A DNA stretch of 64,000 nt from contig NZ_CP081844.1 in NCBI RefSeq assembly GCF_019803445.1, forward strand, positions 880,501 to 944,500, written 5' to 3'. Source of the stretch: Caenibius sp. WL (GTDB lineage: Bacteria; Pseudomonadota; Alphaproteobacteria; Sphingomonadales; Sphingomonadaceae). The notes below the pieces were generated by a model. The model did not search any database and was not told the DNA's origin. It worked only from the letters and a program-made list of their open reading frames with translations. How positions within the stretch are numbered: position 1 is the first letter of the stretch; each line of letters begins with the position of its first letter. A program made the translations under genes and the position numbers. Positions 1 to 8,809 of this stretch are shown here, one piece after another.

Positions 1-234
1 CCAGCACAATATGTCGCTCTATTTTTCGATAATATTAATTATGATAAAATAATATTATATCAAATATTATCTTTAATACTATCTTTAATAATTTTGTTAT
101 TTTTTTTATTTGTGACAAAAATGGACGTTCTATATTCTGTTGCATTGGCAAGTTTAATGAATAATATTTTTAGATTTTTCTACGCTAATATAAAAACTCT
201 TAGGTTTAATAGGGATTTGCACAATGAAGAATAA
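1..234 (+). CDS. 3' end of a multi-spanning membrane protein, probably a Wzx-type polysaccharide flippase
   Basis: An open frame runs in from the window edge (reading from base 1) to TAA at 232-234, giving the last 77 residues of a protein. It has a strongly hydrophobic segment at about residues 21-38 of the fragment (ILSLILSLIILLFFLFV), a second weakly hydrophobic stretch, and an Asn/Lys/Arg-rich tail. Flippases of the polysaccharide-export (Wzx/RfbX) family end in this way, and the next four genes on the same strand are polysaccharide genes, so a flippase or another EPS membrane protein is the best guess. The segment is very AT-rich and uses AT-ending codons, unlike everything after about base 300, which suggests a recently acquired part of the locus. 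An O-antigen polymerase is an alternative. The reading frame is clear; the function is tentative. Confidence 0.6.
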   Translation, partial: PAQYVALFFDNINYDKIILYQILSLILSLIILLFFLFVTKMDVLYSVALASLMNNIFRFFYANIKTLRFNRDLHNEE

Positions 235-293
235 TTTAATAGAGAATTAATTATAATGAGATTGTGGTTAAAAGTATGTGCGAGACAGGCGTT

Positions 294-764
294 ATGATGG
301 GATCTGTAGTTCGATTGCTACGAAACAGGTGGCGGCTGTTCCGGACTGTATTGTTTAATCGTACGGTTAAGTTTCAGGGAATTCCAACACTCGGTCCTAA
401 TCTCGTTGTTCCCAGAGGAAGAAACATTGAGATCGGGAAGCGTTTCTTCTGCGGACACGGTTGTCACTTCGCTGCCCCTATGCTGGTGGGTGATGATGTC
501 ATGTTCGCGTCTCGGGTTTCGATCGTAGGCGGCGATCACAAGATCGATGGCATCGATGTGCCGATGAACAGATCGGGCCGAGACGAGATGCATACTGTTG
601 TGATCGATAACGACGTGTGGATCGGACACGGGGCTATCATCCTGCACGGTGTGCATATCGCATCCGGCGCAGTTGTGGCGGCAGGGGCCGTCGTAACCAA
701 AGACGTTGCCGCAAATACCATCGTTGGCGGAAATCCAGCAAAGCTCATTCGTTACAGGCGGTGA
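294..764 (+). CDS. Hexapeptide-repeat (left-handed beta-helix) O-acyltransferase
   Basis: About 156 residues. After a short basic N-terminus ([19 protein letters not shown]) come imperfect hexapeptide repeats ([45 protein letters not shown]), ending in the family signature [14 protein letters not shown]. This is the left-handed beta-helix fold of the CysE/LacA/WcaF acetyltransferases, which transfer acetyl from acetyl-CoA to sugar hydroxyls. The position inside a polysaccharide locus points to O-acetylation of an EPS or O-antigen sugar. The His of the loop [10 protein letters not shown] is a candidate catalytic residue. The start is uncertain: GTG at 264 and ATGs at 276, 294 and 297 are in frame, and 294/297 has a weak AGG upstream. 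It ends two bases before the next start codon, so the genes are probably co-transcribed. Confidence 0.85.
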   Translation: MMGSVVRLLRNRWRLFRTVLFNRTVKFQGIPTLGPNLVVPRGRNIEIGKRFFCGHGCHFAAPMLVGDDVMFASRVSIVGGDHKIDGIDVPMNRSGRDEMHTVVIDNDVWIGHGAIILHGVHIASGAVVAAGAVVTKDVAANTIVGGNPAKLIRYRR

Positions 765-766
765 TA

Positions 767-2899
767 ATGAAACAAGTTCTCCAGGATCTCGGAAAAGGCA
801 CTACGCAACTTGTCGAGGCGCCAGCGCCCACGGTGCGGCGGGGGCAGTTGCTTATCAACACCAGTGTTTCGCTGATCTCCGCCGGGACGGAGCGGATGCT
901 TGTGGATTTTGGGCGCAGCGGGCTGGTCGCCAAGGCGCGGCAGCAGCCGAAAAAAGTGGCACAGGTGTTAGAAAAGGTGCGCACCGATGGGCTGCTGACG
1001 ACGGTCGATGCGGTTCGCTCCAAACTGGGCCAACCGATCCCACTCGGTTATTGCAATGTCGGCGTGGTACAGGAAGTACCAGCAGGTATCGAGGATTTCC
1101 GCACCGGTGACAGGGTCGTTTCAAACGGCCCGCACGCCGATGTCGTTTCCGTCCCGCGCAATCTGTGTGCCCGCATTCCAGACAGTGTCAGCGATGAATC
1201 AGCCTCCTTCACGGTGGTCGCCGCGATCGGCCTCCAGGGCGTTCGTCTTGCTGCACCGACACTTGGAGAGGCCTTCGTCGTCACCGGGGTCGGTCTCATC
1301 GGACTTCTCACCGTGCAAATCCTGCGCGCCCACGGTTGCCGCGTGCTGGCCATCGATTTTGATCCGGCCAAGCTTGATCTGGCGCGTCAGTTCGGTGCGG
1401 AGACGTGCAATCCGGGCGCGGGAGAAGACCCTGTTGCCGCGGGCCTTGCCTTCAGCCGCGGCATTGGTGTGGACGGCGTTATCGTCACTGCCTCGACCAA
1501 ATCATCCGATCCGATCACGCAGGCGGCGCGGATGTGCCGCAAGCGTGGCCGGGTTGTGCTCGTCGGCGTGACCGGTCTGGATCTCAACCGCACGGATTTC
1601 TATGAGAAGGAAATCTCCTTCCAGGTCTCCTGCTCCTACGGGCCGGGCCGTTATGACGTCAGCTATGAAGAGCAGGGGCAGGATTATCCGGTCGGCTTCG
1701 TGCGCTGGACGGAGCAGCGCAATTTTGAGGCGGTGCTGGATCTGATGGCCTCGGGCGCGATGAATGTTGACGCGCTCATCACGCATCGCATTCCGTTCGA
1801 GGAAGCACCCAGCGCTTATGACGTGCTCGCGGCAGACAAAACCGCGCTTGGTATTATCCTGTGCTACGATCAGCCGATCGATGAACGGCATGTAAAGACA
1901 GTAACCCTGTCACACACAGCCGGCCCGCCGCAGCCGGAGGGCGCGGTGGTCGTCGGCGTGATTGGTGCGGGCAACTATGCTTCACGGATGCTGATCCCAG
2001 CGTTCAAGGATGCTGGTGCCAATTTGCACACTATCGCTTCGGCTGGCGGCACCAATGCCGTCGTCCACGGGAGCCGGAGCGGGTTTGAACAAGCCACCTC
2101 CGATGCCGATGCCTTGCTTGCCGATCCGCAGATCAACACGGTTGCCATCGTCACCCGGCACAACAGCCATGCTTCCTTCACGGTGAAGGCGCTGGAGCAG
2201 GGCAAGCATGTCTTTGTGGAGAAGCCGCTGGCGTTGACCTTGGCCGAACTGGCGGAGGTGGAATCCGCCCATGGGGCAAGCGGCCGCCATCTGATGGTGG
2301 GTTTCAATCGCCGTTTCGCGCCGCAAGTGCAGACGATGAAGCGGCTTCTGGAGCCGGTGCGCGCACCTAAATCCTTCGTGATGGTGATGAACGCCGGTGC
2401 TATCCCGCCGGACCACTGGACTCAGGACCCTGCTATCGGCGGTGGCCGGATTATTGGCGAGGCTTGCCACTTCATCGATTTGATGCGTTTCCTGGCCGGT
2501 TCGCCAATCTCCTCGGTGCAAGTTCGCAAGATGGGCGAAACGGATGCCGAGGCGATCACGGAAGACAAAATGGCGATCCTGCTTGGGTTCGAGGATGGCT
2601 CCTTCGGCACCATCCATTATCTTGCCAACGGCGGCGCGTCGTTCCCGAAGGAGCGGATCGAGGTCTTCACGTCCGGCCGCACACTCCAACTCGACAATTT
2701 CCTGAAGTTGCGTGGGTTCAACTGGCCGGGCTTCCGCCGCGAAAATCTCTGGCAGCAGGACAAGGGACAGAAAGCTGCCGTTGCCGCTTTCCTTTCGGCG
2801 ATCGAGACGGGCGGTCCCTCCCCCATCCCGGCTGACGAACTGTTCGAGGTTGCGCGGGTCACTATCGAAGCGGCGGAGCTGGCGCGCGCCAATGGCTGA
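767..2899 (+). CDS. Bi-domain sugar oxidoreductase: MDR/alcohol-dehydrogenase-like plus Gfo/Idh/MocA domain
   Basis: 710 residues made of two dehydrogenase modules. Residues 1-370 are a medium-chain alcohol dehydrogenase-like domain with the Rossmann motif VVTGVGLIGLLTVQ. Residues about 390-710 are a Gfo/Idh/MocA domain starting VVVGVIGAGNYASRM, with the typical EKP motif (HVFVEKPLAL) that contacts NAD(P) and substrate. Such fusions recur in bacterial polysaccharide loci next to heparinase-like genes and are thought to oxidise or reduce a nucleotide sugar or a glycoside hydroxyl; the exact substrate is unknown. The start ATG at 767 lies two bases after the acyltransferase stop. An in-frame upstream extension to 617 would overlap that gene completely and is rejected. 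The end overlaps the next gene by 8 bases, supporting one operon. Confidence 0.9.
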   Translation: MKQVLQDLGKGTTQLVEAPAPTVRRGQLLINTSVSLISAGTERMLVDFGRSGLVAKARQQPKKVAQVLEKVRTDGLLTTVDAVRSKLGQPIPLGYCNVGVVQEVPAGIEDFRTGDRVVSNGPHADVVSVPRNLCARIPDSVSDESASFTVVAAIGLQGVRLAAPTLGEAFVVTGVGLIGLLTVQILRAHGCRVLAIDFDPAKLDLARQFGAETCNPGAGEDPVAAGLAFSRGIGVDGVIVTASTKSSDPITQAARMCRKRGRVVLVGVTGLDLNRTDFYEKEISFQVSCSYGPGRYDVSYEEQGQDYPVGFVRWTEQRNFEAVLDLMASGAMNVDALITHRIPFEEAPSAYDVLAADKTALGIILCYDQPIDERHVKTVTLSHTAGPPQPEGAVVVGVIGAGNYASRMLIPAFKDAGANLHTIASAGGTNAVVHGSRSGFEQATSDADALLADPQINTVAIVTRHNSHASFTVKALEQGKHVFVEKPLALTLAELAEVESAHGASGRHLMVGFNRRFAPQVQTMKRLLEPVRAPKSFVMVMNAGAIPPDHWTQDPAIGGGRIIGEACHFIDLMRFLAGSPISSVQVRKMGETDAEAITEDKMAILLGFEDGSFGTIHYLANGGASFPKERIEVFTSGRTLQLDNFLKLRGFNWPGFRRENLWQQDKGQKAAVAAFLSAIETGGPSPIPADELFEVARVTIEAAELARANG

Positions 2900-4718
2900 G
2901 ACACCGAACACGGCTCTTACTAGACTGCGCACGATGCGTGCCTTGGGTGTGGGGAATCTCGCGCGCGTTTCGGCCTACAGGATCGGTCTCAAAACCCGGT
3001 TTCATCCCGTGCTGAAGCTTGCGGCGACGCTGCCGCAGGGGCCGTTCTTCGCGGCTCCTGCAGAGGTATCCCGGCCCGGCGCCATCGCTTCACAGGCATG
3101 GCGCGGCACCGGCCTCTGGTTTTCGGCCCATGATTTTGCGCTCGACGGTCCGCCGGATTGGCACGCCAATCCCTTCCGGCCGGGCACCCGCGCGGATGCG
3201 GAACACCCTTGGCACGACATCCCCGATTTCGCGCCTGCGCTGGGTGATATCAAGACGGTATGGGAAGCATCCCGCTTCGGATGGGCCCCTGCGATGGCGC
3301 AGCGTGCGGCACTGGGCGAGGCGGCCGAACTCGATCGACTGAACGCGTGGATCGAGGACTGGTCACGGCGTAATCCGGCTTATCGCGGTGCCAACTGGAA
3401 ATGCGGGCAGGAAACTTCGATCCGGGTCATGCATCTTGCCGCCGCCGCGTTGATCCTCGGCCAGATGAAGGCGCCGCTACCAGCCTTGCGCACACTGCTG
3501 GCGGCGCACCTCGCCCGCATCGCGCCGACGATCGGTTATGCGATCGGTCAGGCCAACAATCATGGCACTTCGGAAGCGGCCGCGTTGTTTATCGGCGGAA
3601 GCTGGTTGGGTGGCAGCGAAGGCGCGCGTTGGGCGCGTATGGGGCGGCGCTGGCTGGAAAATCGTGCTCGAACCCTGATCGCACCGGATGGCACCTTCAG
3701 CCAATATTCGCTGGTCTATCACCGGGTGATGCTCGACAGTTATGCGCTGGCGGAATGCTGGCGCCGGATGTGCGGTTTGCCTGCCTTTGCGCCTGCTCTT
3801 TATAAACGCCTTCGTGCCGCAACGCTCTGGTTGCAAGCGATGGCGATCACGGAAAATGGCGATGTTCCCAATATCGGCGCCAATGATGGTGCCCGGCTCT
3901 TGCCGCTGACGGATACTGACTATCGCGATTTTCGGCCCTCTCTCCAACTTGCGGCAGCCCTTTTTACGGGGGCACGGGCGATCGAGGCGCCGGGGCCTTG
4001 GGATCAACAGTTGTTCTGGCTGGGTGTCGATCGCCCGGATGATGTGCTGCCGCCGCCGGGCAGTATTACGTTCGATGATGGCGGTTTTCATGTCCTACGT
4101 ACCGGCGCGGCGATGGCGGTGTTGCGCTACCCGCGCTTCCGTTTTCGCCCCAGCCAGGCGGATGCGCTGCATCTCGATCTCTGGTTGGGCGGTCGCAATC
4201 TGCTGCGCGACGCGGGGACGTTCAGTTATGCCAGCGAAGATGGCGTATGGTTTGGGGGCACCAGCGCGCACAACACCGTGGAGTTCGACGACCGCGACCA
4301 GATGCCGCGTCTTGGGCGCTTTCTGTTCGGCGCATGGCTCAAGGCCGATGACGTGGGGGCAGTGCGCGAAAGCGAGAACGGCAGGACCGTGGCAGCGGCG
4401 GGTTATTGCGATGCTTGGCGCGCGCGGCATCATCGGCAGATAGCGCTTCATTCGGATGGGCTGGAATGTATCGATCGGCTGGATGGGAACGCGCGCAAGG
4501 CGGTGCTGCGCTGGCGTCTCGCCCCAGGCGATTGGCGCCTTTCCGGCGAGATGCTGACGGATGGCGAGATCAGTTTGCGGCTGTCGGCGGATACCGGGCT
4601 CACGCTGCGGCTGAAGCAGGTGCCCGAGTCGCGCTATTATCTCCAGCGTGAGGACATTCCCGTTCTCGAAGCGGAAACCACCCTCCCGGCCACCATCACA
4701 ACGCAAGTCAGCTTCTGA
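2892..4718 (+). CDS. Heparinase II/III-family polysaccharide lyase-like protein
   Basis: 608 residues. The N-terminal half is helical (alpha/alpha toroid), with the conserved segment NNHGTSEAAALFIGG and the motif SQYSLVYHRVMLDSY carrying the Tyr/His residues expected in the lyase active site. The C-terminal half, from about residue 400, is a beta-rich heparinase II/III domain (DALHLDLWLGGRNLLRDAG, SAHNTVEFDD). The family cleaves uronate-containing polysaccharides by beta-elimination. Within EPS loci these proteins may trim or edit the polymer made by the cluster. No signal peptide is visible at the chosen start (MAETPNTALTRL), so a cytoplasmic or non-classically exported enzyme is possible. 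It overlaps the upstream gene by 8 bases, and its TGA overlaps the next ATG, so it is clearly co-translated with its neighbours. Confidence 0.87.
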   Translation: MAETPNTALTRLRTMRALGVGNLARVSAYRIGLKTRFHPVLKLAATLPQGPFFAAPAEVSRPGAIASQAWRGTGLWFSAHDFALDGPPDWHANPFRPGTRADAEHPWHDIPDFAPALGDIKTVWEASRFGWAPAMAQRAALGEAAELDRLNAWIEDWSRRNPAYRGANWKCGQETSIRVMHLAAAALILGQMKAPLPALRTLLAAHLARIAPTIGYAIGQANNHGTSEAAALFIGGSWLGGSEGARWARMGRRWLENRARTLIAPDGTFSQYSLVYHRVMLDSYALAECWRRMCGLPAFAPALYKRLRAATLWLQAMAITENGDVPNIGANDGARLLPLTDTDYRDFRPSLQLAAALFTGARAIEAPGPWDQQLFWLGVDRPDDVLPPPGSITFDDGGFHVLRTGAAMAVLRYPRFRFRPSQADALHLDLWLGGRNLLRDAGTFSYASEDGVWFGGTSAHNTVEFDDRDQMPRLGRFLFGAWLKADDVGAVRESENGRTVAAAGYCDAWRARHHRQIALHSDGLECIDRLDGNARKAVLRWRLAPGDWRLSGEMLTDGEISLRLSADTGLTLRLKQVPESRYYLQREDIPVLEAETTLPATITTQVSF

Positions 4719-5926
4719 TGCATATTCTCTATTTTCACCAACATTTCTCCACGCCGCGCGGCGCAACCGGCATCCGTTCCTACGAAATGGCGCGCCGTCT
4801 CGTGGAGCGCGGGCACAGAGTGACAATGGTCTGCGGCAGCTACGGTCTCGGGCAAACCGGGTTGGAGGGCACATTCCAGCGTGGCCGCCGCCAGGGTATG
4901 GTTGACGGGATCGAGGTGATCGAGTTCGATCTTTCCTATTCCAACAACGATGGTTTCGCCCGGCGCAGCGCCACATTTCTGCGCTATGCATTCGGAAGTG
5001 TGGCGGTGGCTCTGAGAGGGCGCTACGATCTGGCGTTCGCGACCACCACTCCGCTGACGGCCGGGATTCCGGGCATTGTCGCGCGCTGGCTGCGGGGCAA
5101 ACCGTTCGTGTTTGAAGTGCGCGACTTATGGCCCGAACTGCCAAGGGAAATGGGGGTAATCCGCAACCCCGTGGTGCTGGGCGCCTTGTCGGCGCTCGAA
5201 TGGGCATCCTATCGTAGTGCACACCGGTGCATCGCGCTTTCGCCAGGCATTGCCGCGGGGATAGCGCGACGGGGTGTGCGCCCTGCGCGCATCGCCACTA
5301 TTCCTAACGGTTGCGACATTGATATTTTCGGTGGGGGGGAGCCAGCCTGGCGGCCCGAAGGGGTCGCAGATACCGATCTGCTTGCGGTTTTCACGGGCAC
5401 GCATGGGATGGCAAACGGACTGGATGCCGTGCTGGATGCGGCTGTGGAGTTGAAACGGCGGGGGCGCACCGATATCAAACTGCTGCTGGTCGGCGAAGGC
5501 AAGCTGAAGCCTGCTTTGCGTCAGCGGGCCGAGCAGGAAGGGCTGGATAATGTTCTCTTCCATGCGCCGGTCAACAAGAAGAGCCTGTCCGGATTGCTGG
5601 CCGGGGCGGATCTGGGGCTTCAGGTACTCGCTAATGTCCCGGCCTTCTATTATGGTACTTCGCCCAACAAGTTCTTCGACTATATCGCGGCGGGCCTTCC
5701 TGTCCTCAACAACTATCCCGGTTGGCTGGCCGAACTGATCGGCGAAGCGGATTGCGGTTTCGCCGTGCCGCCGGACGATCCCGCCGCTTTCGCCGATGCG
5801 CTCGAAACCGCAGCGGATGATCGGGTGGCGCTGATCGCAAAGGGCAGGCAGGCGGCTCTGCTGGGCCGCTCCCGGTTCGACCGGGCAATACTGGCCGAAC
5901 AATGGATAGAATGGGTGGCGCAATGA
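4718..5926 (+). CDS. Glycosyltransferase family 4 (WbuB-like)
   Basis: 402 residues, GT-B fold. The N-terminal domain begins MHILYFHQHFSTPRGATGIRSYEMARRLVERGH, the usual opening of WbuB-like retaining glycosyltransferases. The mid-part has FEVRDLWPELPREMG, and the C-terminal donor domain has LLLVGEGKLKP and YYGTSPNKFFDYIAAGLPVL. The enzyme should move a sugar from a nucleotide-sugar donor to a lipid-linked EPS/O-antigen intermediate at the cytoplasmic membrane face. The start codon overlaps the stop of the heparinase-like gene (TGATG), so this is the last recognised gene of the polysaccharide operon. Only a short open stretch of no recognisable character follows before the MucR gene. Confidence 0.93.
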   Translation: MHILYFHQHFSTPRGATGIRSYEMARRLVERGHRVTMVCGSYGLGQTGLEGTFQRGRRQGMVDGIEVIEFDLSYSNNDGFARRSATFLRYAFGSVAVALRGRYDLAFATTTPLTAGIPGIVARWLRGKPFVFEVRDLWPELPREMGVIRNPVVLGALSALEWASYRSAHRCIALSPGIAAGIARRGVRPARIATIPNGCDIDIFGGGEPAWRPEGVADTDLLAVFTGTHGMANGLDAVLDAAVELKRRGRTDIKLLLVGEGKLKPALRQRAEQEGLDNVLFHAPVNKKSLSGLLAGADLGLQVLANVPAFYYGTSPNKFFDYIAAGLPVLNNYPGWLAELIGEADCGFAVPPDDPAAFADALETAADDRVALIAKGRQAALLGRSRFDRAILAEQWIEWVAQ

Positions 5927-6096
5927 TGCGGGCCTGTCTGCACCATTTCGGAATGGGCCGCTGTCGAAACGTCGGATCTCGGCTGGGCTGCCCCATGCCC
6001 ATGAGAACGGCCCCTGTAATCATCGATAAAACATAAACCGTGTGGGGCCGGGATGGCGTGATCGCCGTTCCGGCTCCCAGTGAAAGGAGCCAGGCA

Positions 6097-6501
6097 ATGG
6101 TGGCCAAAGAGCAGAATCAGGACATGCTAATTACGCTGACGTCGGATATCGTGACGGCGCATGTCGGTAACAACGATGTAGCGGTGGATCAGATTTCGAC
6201 TCTGATCGCGAATGTCCATAAAGCGCTTTCGACCCTTGCTGCGGAACCTGCCGCCAGGGAAGAGCCGCTAAAACCCGCGGTCCCGATCCGTGCTTCGGTG
6301 CGGCCCGACTATGTCACCTGCCTGGAATGCGGCCAGAAGCGGAAGATGCTGAGGCGGCATCTGCATACCGACCATAATCTCACCGTGGAGGAATACCGCC
6401 AACGCTGGGGTCTGTCTCCCGATCATCCGTTGGTGGCCCCTAACTATGCGGTTCGGCGGGCAGATATCGCCAAAAAAATCGGTCTGGACCGCAAGGCGTA
6501 A
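6097..6501 (+). CDS. MucR/Ros-family zinc-finger transcriptional regulator
   Basis: 134 residues. The C-terminal part has the prokaryotic Cys2His2 zinc finger VTCLECGQKRKMLRRHLHTDHNLT (two Cys, then His residues), followed by the helix VEEYRQRWGLSPDHPLVAPNYAVRRADIAKKIGL that typifies MucR/Ros. The N-terminal helix (DMLITLTSDIVTAHVGNNDVA) is the usual oligomerisation region. MucR proteins control exopolysaccharide synthesis, motility and cell-cycle genes in alphaproteobacteria, so a place directly after an EPS operon is meaningful. The start at 6097 is set by AAAGGAG at 6083-6089; an in-frame codon at 6040 has no ribosome site. Whether it controls the upstream EPS genes cannot be read from the sequence. 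Confidence 0.93.
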   Translation: MVAKEQNQDMLITLTSDIVTAHVGNNDVAVDQISTLIANVHKALSTLAAEPAAREEPLKPAVPIRASVRPDYVTCLECGQKRKMLRRHLHTDHNLTVEEYRQRWGLSPDHPLVAPNYAVRRADIAKKIGLDRKA

Positions 6502-6526
6502 ACCGCATTGCGGGGAAGCGCAGGGG

Positions 6527-7498
6527 CTACTCGTTTCCGGCCAGCAAGCGGCGGGGATTGTCCCGAAAAATGATATCGAGATCTGCGTCGGTCACGCCCC
6601 GTTCGCGCAGCAGATCGGAAAACCCGGTAACGACATAGCTCAGCGGTTTGTTACCCGCGAGAAAGGCCGCCGGGGTCATCTTGTACCCGGGAGGCATGGC
6701 AAAGGGCAGGCGAGGGGACGCCATGGTGCAGATGCAATCCTGCGACAGGCATACCTGCCGGACATAACCGTTTCTGATCAGCGCCGCCACATGGTCCGCG
6801 CGGCGTTCGTCCGGGGCCAGTATGTCGTATCCAACGCGATCTATGCCGATGAAAGTGTTCCCTTCGGTAAGCTGGCGGATGGCTTCCCAGTCGCTTTGCT
6901 CATCCTGATGGCCGATGAGAATGCGATGGGGGTCGGCGCCGTGTTCCGCAAATATCGCCTGTTGCACATCGCCATGGCGGCTGTTTTCGGTATGCGTGAT
7001 GATCGCGCAATCCGCCGCACATTGGGCCATTGCCGCTGCGGCGAGCACAGTGCGTTCGAGAGGGGTGACGTCGAGGCCGGTGGCCGCCTTGATGATACCG
7101 GGACGCAGGCCGGTGTTGCCCACGCCGTTTTCCAGTTCATGCAGATAGAGTTCGGCAATTTCTTCCTTGTCGCGGGCGCGCCAGTAAAGCGGAATGCCGG
7201 ATGCTTCGTAATAGAAACCGGTCGCAAAAACGATATTCACGCCCGAACGTTCGGAAACGTCGGCATAGAGTTCGGGATCGCGTCCCAGTTCGATGGGGCA
7301 CGGATCGACGATCGTGCTCACGCCGTGCGCTTTGAGTTCCTGCAGCTTGTCGACCGCCATCGCCACGATTTCCCGGCGATCCGGCGCTTGAGTCGGGTCC
7401 AGTTCCTGCCCCGGCATACCGACGATGATATGCTCATGGACCAATGTCGCCCCTAGCTCGGCAGCTGCAATGGGACCGGTTACGCTCATGACGGCCAT
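6527..7498 (-). CDS. Phosphotriesterase-family (PHP/PTE-like) metal-dependent hydrolase or lactonase
   Basis: 323 residues, amidohydrolase-type TIM barrel. Metal ligands are readable: HEH at residues 21-23 (TLVHEHIIVG), the bridging carboxylated Lys in RPGIIKAATG, His in ITHTENS and ILIGHQDE, and the late Asp in CLSQDCICT. This is the complete binuclear set of phosphotriesterase homology proteins. Most members act as lactonases or esterases on natural substrates; few are true organophosphate hydrolases. No signal peptide is visible. The ribosome site AAGGGAAGG lies just upstream. It stands alone on the reverse strand, between mucR (convergent) and the CDP-alcohol transferase gene, so context gives no substrate hint. 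Confidence 0.9.
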   Translation of the reverse strand: MAVMSVTGPIAAAELGATLVHEHIIVGMPGQELDPTQAPDRREIVAMAVDKLQELKAHGVSTIVDPCPIELGRDPELYADVSERSGVNIVFATGFYYEASGIPLYWRARDKEEIAELYLHELENGVGNTGLRPGIIKAATGLDVTPLERTVLAAAAMAQCAADCAIITHTENSRHGDVQQAIFAEHGADPHRILIGHQDEQSDWEAIRQLTEGNTFIGIDRVGYDILAPDERRADHVAALIRNGYVRQVCLSQDCICTMASPRLPFAMPPGYKMTPAAFLAGNKPLSYVVTGFSDLLRERGVTDADLDIIFRDNPRRLLAGNE

Positions 7499-7586
7499 TG
7501 TCTTATCCTTCCCTCTTCTTCGCCCACCTTATGAGGGATGCGGGCGGTTTCAAAGCAAGGCTCCACCCTATTCCGCGTACTCTTGG

Positions 7587-8264
7587 CTAGCGCCCCATTT
7601 TGGCGAGGCGCCGCCCGGTGACGAAGGTCTGGATGGCGAAAAGCAGGAGGAGAATGCCGCCCACGGTTCCGACAAAGATATCGAAACCCGAAATCTTGCC
7701 GAAAATGCCGGGCGTGGCGCCAAGGATCATCATCATCATGGTCAGGACGATGAGCATGATCCTCAGTTCGGTCGGCCCGGCGGCCATATAGGAAAGCTTG
7801 AATTCTCCCAGCACGCGGGCAGAAAGGAAGGTATGGATCGACAGTAGCAGGTAACCGGCCAGCGCGACCATCGCGAAATCCATCGTGACAAAGGGACTGA
7901 GCCCCATGCCGGTGAGAATGAAAAGTGTCGTCAGACCGTCACAGCTATGATCGATGAAGTACCCGTAGGACGGGCGTTCTATCGAACGGTATCGGGCCAG
8001 ACTGCCATCCATCGAATCCCCGAACCAGTTCACAAAATAACCGAGAATGGCGAGAAGCAGCCAGAGTTTACCGTAATTGCTCGCGGTATAACCGGCAAAG
8101 GTCATGAAACCGCCGATCAGGCCGAGAATGGTCAGTTTGTCAGGCGTAACCCAACGCGGCATCCGGGCGCACAACCACGTTAGCAGCTTGCGCTCGTTGG
8201 CTGCCAGAACGTTCTCCTGGATGCGGGAAAGGGATGAGGTACGATCTTTGACGTGGTCGGACAT
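7587..8264 (-). CDS. CDP-alcohol phosphatidyltransferase family membrane protein
   Basis: About 225 residues with several transmembrane segments. The full CDP-alcohol signature D-G-x2-A-R-x8-G-x3-D-x3-D is present (DSMDGSLARYRSIERPSYG, then YFIDHSCD), so the Mg-dependent active site is intact. The family condenses a CDP-alcohol (usually CDP-diacylglycerol) with a second alcohol to make phospholipids such as phosphatidylglycerol, phosphatidylinositol phosphate or phosphatidylcholine; which one cannot be told here. I chose ATG at 8264 (MSDHVKDRTSS); an in-frame ATG at 8312 adds 16 residues, and neither has a strong ribosome site. Single gene, with small-protein genes upstream on the same strand. 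Confidence 0.88.
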   Translation of the reverse strand: MSDHVKDRTSSLSRIQENVLAANERKLLTWLCARMPRWVTPDKLTILGLIGGFMTFAGYTASNYGKLWLLLAILGYFVNWFGDSMDGSLARYRSIERPSYGYFIDHSCDGLTTLFILTGMGLSPFVTMDFAMVALAGYLLLSIHTFLSARVLGEFKLSYMAAGPTELRIMLIVLTMMMMILGATPGIFGKISGFDIFVGTVGGILLLLFAIQTFVTGRRLAKMGR

Positions 8265-8351
8265 GGGGGCCTTAGCAGAAGCGAATGACAGCGAACCGGA
8301 AAGGCATAGCATGATTGCCGGGAATAAATGGCCTCACTTCGGTGCCGTCCG

Positions 8352-8522
8352 TTATTGCACATCCCCGTCCGTCCGCAAACGGAGCTGAAGGCAACGGGCC
8401 TTCATGCCGTAACTGTTCGCCGCATCATGGAACTTCTGCCGGTCTTCCGCCGTACCCGCTTCGCTTGCGCGGATGAGTGCGATCTGTTCGCGGTAAAAAA
8501 GTTCGTTGAGATCCATGACCAT
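8352..8522 (-). CDS. Small conserved-looking protein of unknown function (56 aa)
   Basis: 56 residues beginning MVMDLNELFYREQ and rich in charged residues. The helix-forming sequence (QIALIRASEAGTAEDRQKFHDAANSYG) predicts a small soluble helical protein. The start at 8522 is decided by a good ribosome site (GGAAGGA) about 8 bases upstream; longer in-frame extensions run through low-quality Arg/Pro-rich sequence. Short proteins of this look are common in sphingomonads beside general stress or cold-shock genes, but I know no function. It lies in a row with another small protein and a cold-shock gene on the same strand. Confidence 0.6.
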   Translation of the reverse strand: MVMDLNELFYREQIALIRASEAGTAEDRQKFHDAANSYGMKARCLQLRLRTDGDVQ

Positions 8523-8545
8523 GTGCCGATCCTTCCGACAGAGAG

Positions 8546-8740
8546 TTATTCCGGCGAACCGGCCACTTCCTGAGCGCGGCGGGCGCGATTGTCGTCTATG
8601 GTTTGCGCCCGGGTGGCCATCGCGCGCCATGATGCTTCCGAACGCAGGGCGCGTTCACGCACATTATCAAGAGTGGCGTTGCGGGCTTCCTCCGCAGCTT
8701 CTTCGGCACGTTCCAGATAGAATTGCGTTGTCTGAGCCAC
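8546..8740 (-). CDS. Small helical, Ala/Glu/Arg-rich protein of unknown function (64 aa)
   Basis: 64 residues: MAQTTQFYLERAEEAAEEAR followed by NATLDNVRERALRSEASWRAMA. The periodic Ala and charged residues predict two amphipathic helices, probably a helical hairpin or short coiled coil. A GAGGA ribosome site precedes the ATG at 8740. It lies 23 bases upstream of the 56-residue gene and is likely co-transcribed with it. No enzymatic motif is visible. The coding call rests on the start context, charge pattern and position. Confidence 0.65.
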   Translation of the reverse strand: MAQTTQFYLERAEEAAEEARNATLDNVRERALRSEASWRAMATRAQTIDDNRARRAQEVAGSPE

Positions 8741-8809
8741 GGATCGTCCTCTTCGGAGTAAGGCGGGAAGCAGGCGAATCGCCCGCTTCCCGGTCTCGAT
8801 GCAGTCAGT

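Noticed and set aside
5923-6036. Short open frame after the glycosyltransferase
   Set aside because: Its product (MMRACLHHFGMGRCRNVG...) has no protein-like character and no ribosome site; probably chance.
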